Of a stretch of 13,011 bases of DNA, positions 6,637-13,011 are shown in pieces. The stretch lies in contig DBXI01000035.1 of NCBI GenBank assembly GCA_002309255.1, forward strand, positions 1 through 13,011. The letters run 5' to 3'. How positions within the stretch are numbered: the first letter of the stretch is position 1; the number at the start of each line of letters is the position of its first letter. The stretch comes from Bacteroidales bacterium UBA1216 (lineage in GTDB: Bacteria > Bacteroidota > Bacteroidia > Bacteroidales > Paludibacteraceae). A program made the position numbers and the translations under genes. The notes beneath the pieces are model-generated. The model ran no database searches. It saw only the letters and a program-made list of their open reading frames with translations, and was not told the origin of the DNA.

Positions 6637-8934
6637 ATGCAGTTTATAGATGAGTTAAACGATAGTCAGCGTGCCGCCGTTGTGTACAACGAAGGGGCGC
6701 AATTGGTTATAGCCGGTGCCGGTTCGGGCAAGACGCGCGTGCTCACCTATAAGATAGCCTACCTGCTCACGCAAGGTATACCTGCCGGGCATATCCTGGC
6801 GCTGACGTTCACCAACAAAGCGGCGCGCGAGATGAAGCAACGTATCCTCCGCCTCGTGGGCGAGGATGTAGGGCGCTACCTGTGGATGGGCACTTTCCAT
6901 AGTATATGCTCGCGTATGCTACGTGCCGAGGCGGAGCATATAGGGTTCACACGCGACTTCACGATCTATGACGCCGCCGATCAGAAGAGCCTCGCAAAGA
7001 AGGTGGTCAAAGATCTGCAGCTGGATGACAAGATTTACCGCTCTGGCGTGGTATTGAGCCGCATCAGTTCGGCTAAGGCGAACTTCGTACTGCCCGAGGC
7101 CTATGCGCAGAACGAGGCATACGCCAAGGCCGATAGGATGGAGCGCCTGTATAAGATGGCATCCTTCTATGCCGAGTACAACCGCAGGCTCAGGGAAGCC
7201 AATGCGATGGATTTTGACGACCTGCTGATGTACACCGTGCTTTTGCTGCAGAACAACGCAGAGGTCAGGCAGCGCTACCAGCAGCGGTTCTGGCACGTGC
7301 TTGTCGATGAGTATCAGGACACGAACCACACACAGTACCTGATCGTCAAACTGCTGTCCGAACCGCAGAACCACGTGTGTGTAGTGGGTGACGATGCGCA
7401 GAGCATCTACAGCTTCCGCGGGGCGACGATAGAGAATATCCTGACCTTCCAGAACGGCTACACGGGAGCCAAGCTCTTCAAGCTGGAGCGTAACTACCGC
7501 TCCACGCAGAATATAGTGAACGCTGCCAACTCGCTGATTCACAAGAACAAAGGGCAGATATACAAGGAGGTCTATTCGGAGAAGGAGGAAGGTGAGCGTC
7601 TGCGCCTGACGGGCTATACGACCGACCGCGAGGAGAGCACCGCCGTGGCGCGGCAGATACTCGGTCTGCACCGACTGAACAAGCGCGATTACGAGCAGAT
7701 AGCCATCCTGTACCGCACCAACGCACAGAGCCGTAACCTGGAGGAGGATATGCGCAAGCTTGGGATTCCGTACAGGATCTACGGGGGTATGTCGTTCTAC
7801 CAGCGCAAGGAGATCAAGGACGCGATAGCCTACTTCCGCCTGGCGGCAAACAGCAGCGACGACGAGGCACTGGAGCGCATAGTGAACGTACCCAAACGCG
7901 GTATAGGTGCCACCACCATGGTGCGCGTACGCGACGCCGCCCTTCGCGAACATATGCCGATGATGCAGATCATGCGCGCGCCGCAGATCTACGCCACCGA
8001 CATAGCCCCCGCCACCGCACGAAAGCTGCAGGCCTTCGCCGAAACGATCACCACTTTCACGCAGCAAATGGAGCAACTTGATGCCTTCGAATTTGCGCAA
8101 CTGGTGATGAACAAATCAGGATTGATGGCGGACGCTGCGCTGGATACGACCGCCGAAGGCATAGACCGCAAGGGCAACCTCGAGGAGCTACTGAGCGGTA
8201 TACGGCAGTACACGGAAGATCGCAAGGTGCAGGGCGAGGACACGAGGATCATGGATTTTGTGCATGAGGTCAGCCTCTTGACCGATCAAGACGAGAACAC
8301 CGACGACACGACCTCGCGCATCACGATGATGACCGTGCACTCCGCCAAGGGATTGGAGTTTCCCGTGGTGTTCATCGTGGGCTTGGAAGAGAACTTGTTT
8401 CCATCGCCGTTCTGCCAGAACGAGAGCGAGCTGGAGGAGGAGCGTCGGTTACTGTACGTGGCTATTACGCGCGCCGAGGAGGAGTGCTACCTGACCTACG
8501 CCGGTCAGCGGTGGAAAAATGGGCAGGTGAATTTCAGTAGCCCGTCACGGTTCCTAAAGGATATCGACCGCAAGTACATGCAGCAGCTCAGCGCCGTGAG
8601 CGCACAGCCCTCACCCTGGGCACAACAGCCGCCGGAGTATACGCCGTGGGGCGATCCGATCATCTACGAGCAGAAACCACATTTTACACAACCGGCACCG
8701 CTGCCTACCCAGTCGCGCTCACTGCGACCGACCACAGGTGTCAAACCTAAGACCGAGCAACAAGCAATCAGCTCCGACTGGAAGCAGGGCGATAGAATAG
8801 ATCACAAGGTGTTCGGGCAAGGCACCGTCCTGCGCGTATATAAGGAAAACGATAACGAGAAGATAGAGATCAACTTCGACGCCAAGGGAGTGAAGACGCT
8901 GCTGCTGGCCTACGCTAAGCTGAGCAGGATTTAA
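6637..8934 (+). CDS. UvrD/PcrA-family ATP-dependent DNA helicase (SF1A)
   Basis: The 765-residue protein carries the whole set of superfamily 1A motifs in order: Q motif (LNDSQ at 7-11), Walker A GAGSGKT at 27-33, Ia LTFTNKAAREM at 56-66, II DEYQDTN at 224-230, III GDDAQSIYSFRGA at 251-263, IV ERNYRST at 284-290, V TVHSAKGLEF at 566-575, and VI EEERRLLYVAITRA at 600-613. After a Pro/Gln-rich linker (about 660-710) comes a small Tudor-like domain (about 714-765, with GDRIDHKVFGQGTVL), as in PcrA. PcrA/UvrD move 3' to 5' on DNA and act in nucleotide excision and mismatch repair and in removing proteins from DNA; the Tudor-like domain contacts RNA polymerase in PcrA. No key residue is missing. 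It is first in a run with pyrH, frr and rsgA (63 bases before pyrH). Isoleucine codon AUA is heavily used here. Confidence 0.95.
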   Translation: MQFIDELNDSQRAAVVYNEGAQLVIAGAGSGKTRVLTYKIAYLLTQGIPAGHILALTFTNKAAREMKQRILRLVGEDVGRYLWMGTFHSICSRMLRAEAEHIGFTRDFTIYDAADQKSLAKKVVKDLQLDDKIYRSGVVLSRISSAKANFVLPEAYAQNEAYAKADRMERLYKMASFYAEYNRRLREANAMDFDDLLMYTVLLLQNNAEVRQRYQQRFWHVLVDEYQDTNHTQYLIVKLLSEPQNHVCVVGDDAQSIYSFRGATIENILTFQNGYTGAKLFKLERNYRSTQNIVNAANSLIHKNKGQIYKEVYSEKEEGERLRLTGYTTDREESTAVARQILGLHRLNKRDYEQIAILYRTNAQSRNLEEDMRKLGIPYRIYGGMSFYQRKEIKDAIAYFRLAANSSDDEALERIVNVPKRGIGATTMVRVRDAALREHMPMMQIMRAPQIYATDIAPATARKLQAFAETITTFTQQMEQLDAFEFAQLVMNKSGLMADAALDTTAEGIDRKGNLEELLSGIRQYTEDRKVQGEDTRIMDFVHEVSLLTDQDENTDDTTSRITMMTVHSAKGLEFPVVFIVGLEENLFPSPFCQNESELEEERRLLYVAITRAEEECYLTYAGQRWKNGQVNFSSPSRFLKDIDRKYMQQLSAVSAQPSPWAQQPPEYTPWGDPIIYEQKPHFTQPAPLPTQSRSLRPTTGVKPKTEQQAISSDWKQGDRIDHKVFGQGTVLRVYKENDNEKIEINFDAKGVKTLLLAYAKLSRI

Positions 8935-8997
8935 AGACGTGATAACGTGTTGACGACACGCCATAAAGAACAAATTAATAAAGAAAACCATAATACT

Positions 8998-9702
8998 ATG
9001 TTCAAACGAATCTTATTGAAACTCTCGGGTGAGAGTCTGATGGGCAAGAAGCAGTACGGCATTGACGATGAGCGTCTGCAGCAATACGCCGAGCAGGTGC
9101 AAGCCATCGCGCAAGCCGGCGTACAGGTAGCCATCGTGATAGGTGGCGGTAATATCTTCCGCGGTCTGAGCGGTTCGCAGCGCGGCTTTGATCGCGTGAA
9201 GGGCGACCAGATGGGTATGTTGGCCACCTGCATCAACTCGCTGGCATTGGCGAGCGCACTGGAGGCACTCGGGCAACCGGTACGCGTGCTGACGAGCGTA
9301 TGCATGGAGCCTATCGGCAACCACTACAACTCCGACAAAGCCAAACGCCTGTTGAACAAAGGCACTGTGGTGATTATCGCCGGTGGCACAGGTAATCCGT
9401 ATTTCACCACCGACACTGCCTCTGCACTGCGCGCCATAGAGATAGGTGCCGATGTGATGCTCAAAGGCACACGCGTGGATGGCATCTACACTGCCGACCC
9501 CGAGAAAGACCCCACAGCAACGAAGTTCGACACCATCACCTACGACGAGATCCTGCAGCGTAACCTGCGCGTGATGGATCTGACAGCCACCGTGCTATGC
9601 AAGGAGAACAAGATGCCGATCTATGTATTCGACATGGATACGCTCGGCAACCTGCAGAAAGTGATGGCAGGAGAGAAGATTGGGACGATGGTAACGCCAT
9701 AG
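8998..9702 (+). CDS. pyrH: Uridylate (UMP) kinase PyrH
   Basis: Taken from the ATG at 8998, the product is 234 residues, the usual size for bacterial UMP kinase. A longer reading from a GTG at 8947 adds 17 polar residues that do not belong to the family, so I reject it. It shows KLSGE at 8-12, GGGNIFRG at 49-56, KGDQMGMLAT at 68-77, GGTGNPYFTTDTA at 129-141, and the nucleotide-binding stretch near 148-168 (GADVMLKGTRVDGIYTADP). The hexameric cytoplasmic enzyme phosphorylates UMP to UDP in pyrimidine nucleotide synthesis and is usually under UTP feedback and GTP activation. The leader is A/T-rich and ends in AATACTATG, the same as before frr. No terminator separates it from its neighbours. Confidence 0.97.
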   Translation: MFKRILLKLSGESLMGKKQYGIDDERLQQYAEQVQAIAQAGVQVAIVIGGGNIFRGLSGSQRGFDRVKGDQMGMLATCINSLALASALEALGQPVRVLTSVCMEPIGNHYNSDKAKRLLNKGTVVIIAGGTGNPYFTTDTASALRAIEIGADVMLKGTRVDGIYTADPEKDPTATKFDTITYDEILQRNLRVMDLTATVLCKENKMPIYVFDMDTLGNLQKVMAGEKIGTMVTP

Positions 9703-9713
9703 AGGGATTCAAG

Positions 9714-9736
9714 ATTTAAAAATTTAAAAATTAAAC
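9714..9736. repeat. Tandem ATTTAAAA spacer before frr
   Basis: Two exact copies of ATTTAAAA (9714-9721, 9722-9729) and a partial third (ATTAAAC, 9730-9736) fill the 45-base pyrH-frr spacer. They leave an A/T-only leader without a Shine-Dalgarno sequence, typical of Bacteroidota. Confidence 0.55.
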
Positions 9737-9747
9737 AACAAAATACT

Positions 9748-10308
9748 ATGATTGAAGCAAAAGAAATCCTCAACGAGGCTGAGGAGAGCATGCAGGCAGC
9801 TGTTCTCTTCTTGGACGACGCTTTGGCACACATCCGCGCCGGCAAAGCAAGTCCGCGCATCCTGGATGCTATCCGTATTGACTACTATGGCGCAATGACA
9901 CCGCTGGCAAACGTGGCAACAATCACTACACCCGACGCACGCACCATCGCTATCCAACCCTGGGAGAAGAAGATCATCGGTGACATCGAGCGCGCGATCA
10001 TCAACTCGAACATCGGACTCGCTCCGAACAACAACGGCGAGACAATCCGCCTGATTCTGCCGCCGCTGACCGAGGAGCGTCGTCAGCAACTCGCCAAGCA
10101 GTGCAAGGGCGAGGCTGAAAACGCCAAGGTTTCCATCCGTAACGCCCGCCGTGATGCCATCGAGACGCTGAAGAAGCAGGTGAAGGAAGGCATGCCGGAG
10201 GATGCAGAGAAAGATGCCGAGAGCGAGGCGCAGAAACTGCACGACAAGTATATCCGTCAGATCGACGAGGTATATGCCAAGAAGGAAAAAGAGATCATGA
10301 CCGTATAA
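9748..10308 (+). CDS. frr: Ribosome recycling factor
   Basis: The 186-residue protein has the normal length and the known landmarks: IRAGKASP at 29-36, DYYGAMTPL at 45-53 (hinge to the second domain), LPPLTEERR at 104-112, and the conserved basic helix RNARRDA at 131-137. With EF-G it splits post-termination ribosomes into subunits in the cytoplasm. Its place right after pyrH (45 bases) is a very common bacterial arrangement. All 22 isoleucine codons are ATC or ATT and none is ATA, which fits a highly expressed gene and contrasts with the helicase upstream. rsgA follows 25 bases later. Confidence 0.98.
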   Translation: MIEAKEILNEAEESMQAAVLFLDDALAHIRAGKASPRILDAIRIDYYGAMTPLANVATITTPDARTIAIQPWEKKIIGDIERAIINSNIGLAPNNNGETIRLILPPLTEERRQQLAKQCKGEAENAKVSIRNARRDAIETLKKQVKEGMPEDAEKDAESEAQKLHDKYIRQIDEVYAKKEKEIMTV

Positions 10309-10333
10309 GCCCCAGGCTGACACGAAGGCTTAG

Positions 10334-11254
10334 ATGGACAAAGGCTTAGTAGTCATATCAACAGGCAGCGCAGTGGGTGTGCTGCTAGCCGATGGTAGCA
10401 TAGTGGATTGCCGCATCAAAGGCAATCTGCGTATTGCCGGCATCCGCTCCACCAATCCGGTGGCAGTAGGCGACGAGGTGAGCATAGAGCAGCAGCCGGA
10501 TGGCACAACATGGATCACCGACATCCTGCCCCGCCGCAACTACATCATCCGCCGCAGCACGAACCTGTCGAAGCAATCGCATATCCTGGCGGCGAACATC
10601 GATCAGGTAGCGCTACTTGTGACGCTGAACCATCCGGTGACCTCCACCACGTTCATTGACCGTCTGCTCGCAACAGCCGAAGCCTACCGCGTGCCGGCTA
10701 TACTACTGTTCAACAAAGTTGATTTACTCGATGGCTCCGAACGTGATCAACTCAAAGAGTTGATGGAACTTTACCAATCGCTGGGCTATCCGTCATTAGC
10801 CATCAGTGCCAAGTACGATGATGTGAACAGCCTAAAGCACAAATTCATCGGCAAAACGACCCTACTGAGCGGCAACTCGGGCGTAGGCAAATCGACCCTG
10901 CTGAACGCCTTGTTCGGCGAGACGATGACGCGCACCGCCGACATCAGTCACGCGCACGACAAAGGAATGCACACCACCACGTTCTCCGAGATGTACTTCC
11001 TTCCCGAGGGAGGTGCCGTGATTGACACACCGGGGGTGAAAGGATTCGGCACACTTGACATGCAAAAGGAGGAGGTCGGTCACTACTTCCGCGAGATCTT
11101 TGCCCTGGGGCGCGAGTGCCACTACTCGAACTGCATCCACTGCGGCGAACCCGGCTGTGCCGTACTACCCGAGGTGGGAGGGTGCATTGCTCCATCACGC
11201 TTCGATAGCTACCTGAGTATACTGAGTGACATCAACGAAGCGAAGTACAGGTAG
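10334..11254 (+). CDS. rsgA: Small-subunit-dependent GTPase A (ribosome biogenesis)
   Basis: The 306-residue protein has an N-terminal OB-fold (about 1-70) and a circularly permuted GTPase domain: G4 NKVD (127-130) and G5 SAK (158-160) come before G1 GNSGVGKS (180-187) and G3 DTPG (231-234). A zinc knuckle follows, C-x4-C-x-H-x5-C, made by Cys262, Cys267, His269 and Cys275. RsgA acts in the last steps of 30S subunit maturation and is stimulated by the 30S subunit. It is the last gene of the unit that starts with the helicase and is followed by a strong hairpin terminator at 11307-11338. The 9-base sequence AAGGCTTAG stands on both sides of its start codon (10325-10333 and 10341-10349), probably by chance. 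Confidence 0.97.
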   Translation: MDKGLVVISTGSAVGVLLADGSIVDCRIKGNLRIAGIRSTNPVAVGDEVSIEQQPDGTTWITDILPRRNYIIRRSTNLSKQSHILAANIDQVALLVTLNHPVTSTTFIDRLLATAEAYRVPAILLFNKVDLLDGSERDQLKELMELYQSLGYPSLAISAKYDDVNSLKHKFIGKTTLLSGNSGVGKSTLLNALFGETMTRTADISHAHDKGMHTTTFSEMYFLPEGGAVIDTPGVKGFGTLDMQKEEVGHYFREIFALGRECHYSNCIHCGEPGCAVLPEVGGCIAPSRFDSYLSILSDINEAKYR

Positions 11255-11261
11255 GATGGAT

Positions 11262-11288
11262 GTTAGAAGTTAGAAGTTAGAGGTTAGG
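11262..11288. repeat. Tandem 7-base repeat GTTAGAR
   Basis: Directly after rsgA, GTTAGAA (11262-11268), GTTAGAA (11269-11275), GTTAGAG (11276-11282) and GTTAGG (11283-11288) stand head to tail. No reading frame or promoter uses them. Such short units can change copy number by slippage. Function unknown. Confidence 0.75.
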
Positions 11289-11306
11289 GCAGATAGATGA
11301 CAATTT

Positions 11307-11338
11307 AAGAAAAAGTGCAGGAATCTGCACTTTTTCTT
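11307..11338 (+). terminator. Strong hairpin terminator after rsgA
   Basis: AAGAAAAAGTGCAG (11307-11320), loop GAAT (11321-11324) and CTGCACTTTTTCTT (11325-11338) form a perfect 14-base-pair stem. The stem's own 3' arm supplies the T-rich tract, as in many bidirectional terminators. It ends the helicase-pyrH-frr-rsgA unit. Its 3' arm shares bases 11334-11338 with a second inverted repeat downstream. Confidence 0.85.
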
Positions 11339-11385
11339 GAGAGAAATTCCTTTTTGCATTGCAAATACGATTTTTCTCTCAAGAA
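11334..11385. repeat. 13-base inverted repeat with inner palindrome upstream of pgk
   Basis: TTCTTGAGAGAAA (11334-11346) and TTTCTCTCAAGAA (11373-11385) are exact reverse complements around a 26-base middle. Within the middle, TTTGCA-T-TGCAAA (11353-11365) is itself a perfect palindrome. The right arm ends one base before the pgk -33 box. The left arm shares bases with the rsgA terminator stem, so in RNA the two hairpins would exclude each other. Confidence 0.7.
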
Positions 11386-11386
11386 A

Positions 11387-11418
11387 TTTGCATATGTCAT
11401 TTTTTTTTTGTAACTTTG
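11387..11418 (+). promoter_or_regulatory. Bacteroidota promoter for pgk
   Basis: TTTG at 11387-11390, a 20-base gap, then TAACTTTG at 11411-11418 match the Bacteroidota promoter exactly. Transcription should start near 11425, leaving a leader of about 75 bases to the ATG at 11500. In the leader TATGCG (11427-11432) can pair with CGCATA (11449-11454), a weak stem. Confidence 0.85.
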
Positions 11419-11499
11419 CATCGTATTATGCGCGGTAGGCGGAGATAACGCATACGCGCTACGCCAATAAGCATACAAACAAACTAAATTTATACGATT

Positions 11500-12753
11500 A
11501 TGATGACAATTGACAATTACAAGTTCGCCGGCAAGAAGGCGATTGTACGTGTGGACTTCAATGTACCACTGGACGAGAACGGTAAGATCACTGACGACAC
11601 CCGTATCCGCGGTGCGCTGCCTACCCTGAAGCACATCTTGAATGAAGGCGGTGCTCTGATCATCATGAGCCATATGGGCAAGCCAAAAGGCAAGGTGGCA
11701 GCCAAGTTCAGTCTGGGTCAGATCAAGGACGCTGTAGCTCAGGCACTAGGGGTTGCAGAGGTTAAGTTCGCTCCCGACTGCGCCAAGGCTCAGGCTGAGG
11801 CCGCTGCGCTGAAGGCAGGCGAGGTGCTACTGCTGGAGAACCTGCGCTTCTATCCCGAGGAGGAAGGCAAACCTGTAGGTATCGACAAAGAGGATCCCGC
11901 ATACGAGGCAGCCAAGAAGGAGATGAAGGCTCGTCAGAAAGACTTCGCCAAGGTGCTCGCATCGTACGCAGACTGCTACGTGATGGACGCCTTCGGTACC
12001 GCTCACCGCAAGCATGCTTCGACAGCCGTTATCGCTGACTACTTCGACGCAGATAACAAGATGCTCGGTTACCTGATGGAGAAAGAGGTAAAGGCTGTGG
12101 ATAACGTGCTGTCCGACATCAAGCGTCCGTTCATTGCTATCATGGGCGGCTCGAAGGTTAGCTCTAAGATCGGTATCATTGAGAACCTGCTGGGCAAGGT
12201 GGACAAACTCATCCTCTGCGGTGGTATGACCTACACGTTTGCCAAGGCTCACGGCGGCGAGATAGGCGAGTCGATCGTTGAGATGGACAAGCTCGATGTA
12301 GCTCTGGGCGTTGAGGAGCTCGCCAAGAAGAACGGTGTAGAGCTCGTTATGGCTCCCGATGCTATCATCGCTGATGCTTTTGCTAATGATGCCAACACTA
12401 AGGTTGCTCCGTCAAACGCTATACCGGCAGGCTGGCAAGGTCTGGATGCAGGACCTGAGGCACAGAAGAAGTTCGCTGCCGCTATCAAGGGCTGCAAGAC
12501 GATTCTCTGGAACGGACCTGCAGGTGTGTTCGAGTTCGACAACTTCTGCGCAGGCAGCCGTGCTATCGGCGAGGCTATCGCTGAGGCTACGGACAACGGT
12601 GCGTTCTCGCTAATCGGCGGTGGTGACTCCGTAGCATGCGTCAACAAGTTCGGTCTGGCTGACCGCGTATCGTATATCTCCACCGGCGGTGGTGCCCTGC
12701 TTGAGGCTATCGAGGGTAAGGTGCTCCCGGGTGTAGCGGCTATTAAGGGGTAA
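11500..12753 (+). CDS. pgk: Phosphoglycerate kinase
   Basis: The 417-residue cytoplasmic enzyme is of normal length. It shows RVDFNVP (17-23), the substrate loop SHMGKPKG (57-64), ENLRFYPEEE (113-122), FGTAHR (165-170), GGSKVSSKI (217-225), NGPAGVFE (338-345), the nucleotide-loop GGGDS (373-377), and STGGGALLE (394-402). It transfers phosphate between 1,3-bisphosphoglycerate and ADP in glycolysis. Two adjacent ATG codons (11500 and 11503) could start it. I prefer the first, because the product then aligns with the M-x-T-I-D start I recall for other Bacteroidales. It has its own strong promoter, uses mostly ATC/ATT for isoleucine as a highly expressed gene would, and is followed after 25 bases by a DUF3127 gene. 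Confidence 0.97.
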   Translation: MMTIDNYKFAGKKAIVRVDFNVPLDENGKITDDTRIRGALPTLKHILNEGGALIIMSHMGKPKGKVAAKFSLGQIKDAVAQALGVAEVKFAPDCAKAQAEAAALKAGEVLLLENLRFYPEEEGKPVGIDKEDPAYEAAKKEMKARQKDFAKVLASYADCYVMDAFGTAHRKHASTAVIADYFDADNKMLGYLMEKEVKAVDNVLSDIKRPFIAIMGGSKVSSKIGIIENLLGKVDKLILCGGMTYTFAKAHGGEIGESIVEMDKLDVALGVEELAKKNGVELVMAPDAIIADAFANDANTKVAPSNAIPAGWQGLDAGPEAQKKFAAAIKGCKTILWNGPAGVFEFDNFCAGSRAIGEAIAEATDNGAFSLIGGGDSVACVNKFGLADRVSYISTGGGALLEAIEGKVLPGVAAIKG

Positions 12754-12778
12754 ATTGAAAAGTGAAAATTGAAAGGAA
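12754..12778. repeat. A/T-rich TTGAAAA-type spacer between pgk and DUF3127 gene
   Basis: The 25-base spacer is built of near-copies: ATTGAAAA (12754-12761), GTGAAA (12762-12767) and ATTGAAA (12768-12774). An AAAGG (12772-12776) lies only two bases before the ATG, too close for a standard Shine-Dalgarno. No terminator is visible, so readthrough from pgk is likely. Confidence 0.5.
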
Positions 12779-13011
12779 ATGGAAGTATCAGGTAAGATAA
12801 TTCAAAAGCTCCCGCTTCAGCAGGGGGAGTCCAAGAGCTCGGGTAAGCCTTGGGCACTACAGGCTTATGTACTGGAGACCCAAGAACAGTTCCCGCGTAA
12901 GGTGCACTTTGAGATTTTCGGCGAGCAGCGCATCAAAGACAACCCTTGCGAGATCGATGATCTGGTAACTGTATCGTTCGACATTGAGAGCCGCGAGTTC
13001 AACGGCCGCTG
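12779..13011 (+). CDS. DUF3127 family protein (N-terminal part, cut by window edge)
   Basis: From the ATG at 12779, 77 codons are open to the window end. The product begins MEVSGKIIQKLPLQQGE, then has a strand-rich pattern (ALQAYVLETQEQFPRKVHFEIFG), and ends with VTVSFDIESREFNGR. This matches the Bacteroidota DUF3127 family, small proteins of about 120 residues with a predicted OB-like fold, suggested but not shown to bind nucleic acid. It lies 25 bases downstream of pgk and probably shares its transcript. The C-terminus is missing, so nothing can be said about its tail. Confidence 0.88.
   Translation, partial: MEVSGKIIQKLPLQQGESKSSGKPWALQAYVLETQEQFPRKVHFEIFGEQRIKDNPCEIDDLVTVSFDIESREFNGR

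Noticed and set aside
6919..8100. A 393-codon open frame on the minus strand inside the helicase gene
   Set aside because: It lies fully opposite a helicase with every motif intact, and its product is Leu/Val/His-rich with no recognisable domain. Long antisense frames are expected in G+C-biased codon usage.
8946..8960. CGTGT-TGACG-ACACG hairpin between helicase and pyrH
   Set aside because: It is a five-base-pair stem without a T tract, too weak to call a terminator.
8947..8997. N-terminal extension of PyrH from a GTG start
   Set aside because: The 17 extra residues are polar and absent from UMP kinases, while the ATG at 8998 gives the normal length and start (MFKRILLKLSGE).
9724..10323. 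A 199-codon minus-strand frame opposite frr
   Set aside because: It mirrors frr codons almost exactly, has no promoter, and its product has no family features.
12249..12857. A 202-codon minus-strand frame opposite the end of pgk and the start of the DUF3127 gene
   Set aside because: The product is Ala/Pro/Ser-rich as expected from reading Gly/Ala-rich codons backwards. It overlaps two well-supported genes.

Overview
The window looks like a chromosomal segment of a Bacteroidales (Bacteroidota) bacterium of moderate G+C. The signs are: promoters of the Bacteroidota type (TTTG, about 20 bases, TAnnTTTG) in at least four places; A/T-rich leaders without Shine-Dalgarno sequences before most starts; and families largely confined to Bacteroidota (DUF6340-like, DUF3127). 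I cannot name a genus from the sequence. I see no phage, insertion sequence, tRNA, rRNA or CRISPR array.

Layout: everything from 43 to 6451 is on the minus strand and everything from 6637 onward is on the plus strand, with a divergent promoter region at 6452-6636. Minus strand, in transcription order: (a) an RsmF-like rRNA cytosine-5 methyltransferase overlapping by 22 bases an exported DUF6340-like/TPR protein; (b) a PfkB-family sugar kinase; (c) after a clear promoter, a tightly overlapping three-gene set of GtrA-like flippase, family 2 (Dpm1-like) glycosyltransferase and a large polytopic membrane protein. This order matches the gtrA-gtrB-gtr(type) logic of lipid-linked sugar transfer to a surface polymer. 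It is the part most likely to hold undescribed biology.

Plus strand: a UvrD/PcrA helicase, pyrH (UMP kinase), frr (ribosome recycling factor) and rsgA (30S maturation GTPase) look like one transcription unit. It runs from the promoter near 6600 to a strong hairpin at 11307-11338. Next comes pgk (phosphoglycerate kinase) with its own consensus promoter, then the start of a DUF3127 gene 25 bases after pgk; that gene is cut by the window edge.

Most of the window is ordinary housekeeping. The less ordinary points are the gtr-like cassette and its unclassified membrane protein, nested inverted repeats between rsgA and pgk, a 13-base inverted repeat that carries both divergent -7 boxes, an inverted repeat around the gtrA-like promoter, and a sharp contrast in isoleucine AUA codon use between the helicase and translation genes. 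No gene-free stretch exceeds 300 bases. The first 42 bases hold only a weak 5-base-pair inverted repeat (GAGGG/CCCTC) that I cannot assign.
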